Program-made: the position numbers and the translations under genes
The notes under the pieces: generated by a model
What the model saw: only the letters and a program-made list of their open reading frames with translations
What the model was told of the DNA's origin: nothing
The model's database searches: none
Part shown: piece by piece, positions 5,057 to 5,336 of the stretch
Position numbering within the stretch: position 1 is the first letter of the stretch
How the letters are laid out: each line of letters starts with the position of its first letter
Origin: Burkholderiaceae bacterium
Lineage (GTDB): Bacteria; Pseudomonadota; Gammaproteobacteria; Burkholderiales; Burkholderiaceae
Direction of reading: 5' to 3'
DNA length: 5,336 nucleotides
Assembly: GCA_022701845.1 (NCBI GenBank)
Contig: JAKONS010000092.1
Span: forward strand, 1 to 5,336

Positions 5057-5336
5057 ACGCGGCCACGCACGACATCGCCCGCCCGGGCACGCCGGCAGGC
5101 GCACCGGCAGCCGCCGACGCCGCGCCGCATGCCGGCACGCACCTGCTACAGGCGCACGGATTGAGCCGCAGTTTCGGCAGCGTGCGCGCGGTCGATGCGG
5201 TGTCGCTGGCGTTGCGCAGCGGCGAGGTGCACGGCCTGATCGGCCCGAACGGCAGCGGCAAGACCACCTTCCTGAACCTGCTCACCGGCTTCTACAAACC
5301 CGACCAGGGCCGCATCGAGGTCGACGGCCACGACCT
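5053..5336 (+). CDS. livG: ABC transporter ATP-binding protein, LivG type (N-terminal part)
   Basis: Partial gene cut by the right edge; 94 full codons are visible. It encodes one of the two cytoplasmic ATPases that drive a HAAT importer. The Walker A motif GPNGSGKT is at 64-71 with K70 as the phosphate-binding lysine. F41 (SRSFGSV) sits where the A-loop aromatic stacks on adenine, and LTGFYKPDQGRIEVDG (77-92) is the usual continuation. Walker B, signature and switch histidine lie beyond the window. The ATG overlaps the stop of the LivM-type gene by ATGA. About 30 alanine/proline/histidine-rich residues precede the normal domain start (near LLQAHGLSRSFG); this is longer than usual for LivG, but no better start with a ribosome site is visible inside. 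A LivF-type second ATPase is expected downstream. Confidence 0.95.
   Translation, partial: MNAATHDIARPGTPAGAPAAADAAPHAGTHLLQAHGLSRSFGSVRAVDAVSLALRSGEVHGLIGPNGSGKTTFLNLLTGFYKPDQGRIEVDGHD

Overview
The window is GC-rich, tightly packed bacterial DNA. The gene style (purine-rich AGGAGA ribosome sites, GTG start, strong G/C third-position bias, stop-start overlaps) and the gene set fit a beta-proteobacterium of the Burkholderiales type. That placement is an inference from style and is not proven by any marker gene here.

Layout: (1) Positions 1-295, minus strand: the N-terminal third or less of a thiamine-diphosphate enzyme of the acetolactate synthase type, running off the left edge. (2) Positions 296-436: an AT-rich divergent control region with a perfect 6-bp dyad just before the ribosome site of the next gene. 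(3) Positions 437-1543, plus strand: a mandelate racemase/muconate lactonizing enzyme (enolase superfamily). (4) Positions 1579-1605: a probable rho-independent terminator. (5) Positions 1630-1821: a 62-residue (mature) 4-oxalocrotonate-tautomerase-type protein. (6) Positions 1889-5336: an ABC importer of the branched-chain/hydrophobic amino acid (HAAT, Liv) type: periplasmic binding protein, permease 1 (LivH type), permease 2 (LivM type) and the start of the first ATPase (LivG type), cut by the right edge.

Together this looks like an uptake-plus-catabolism cluster for a small carboxylic acid. The importer brings in the substrate, and the enolase-superfamily enzyme would abstract a proton alpha to the carboxylate (racemisation, dehydration or cycloisomerisation). 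The tautomerase would act on an enol or unsaturated keto acid, and the divergent ThDP enzyme on a 2-keto acid. The real substrate cannot be read from the sequence. Enzymes and transporter need not share one substrate, and the terminator between genes 3 and 5 suggests partly separate expression.

The most interesting detail is in the enolase-superfamily enzyme. Every catalytic residue of mandelate racemase is present at a constant offset of +6, except that the second lysine of the KxK motif is arginine (K170-M-R172). This points to an altered or one-sided proton-transfer chemistry. No mobile element, RNA gene or CRISPR array was seen.
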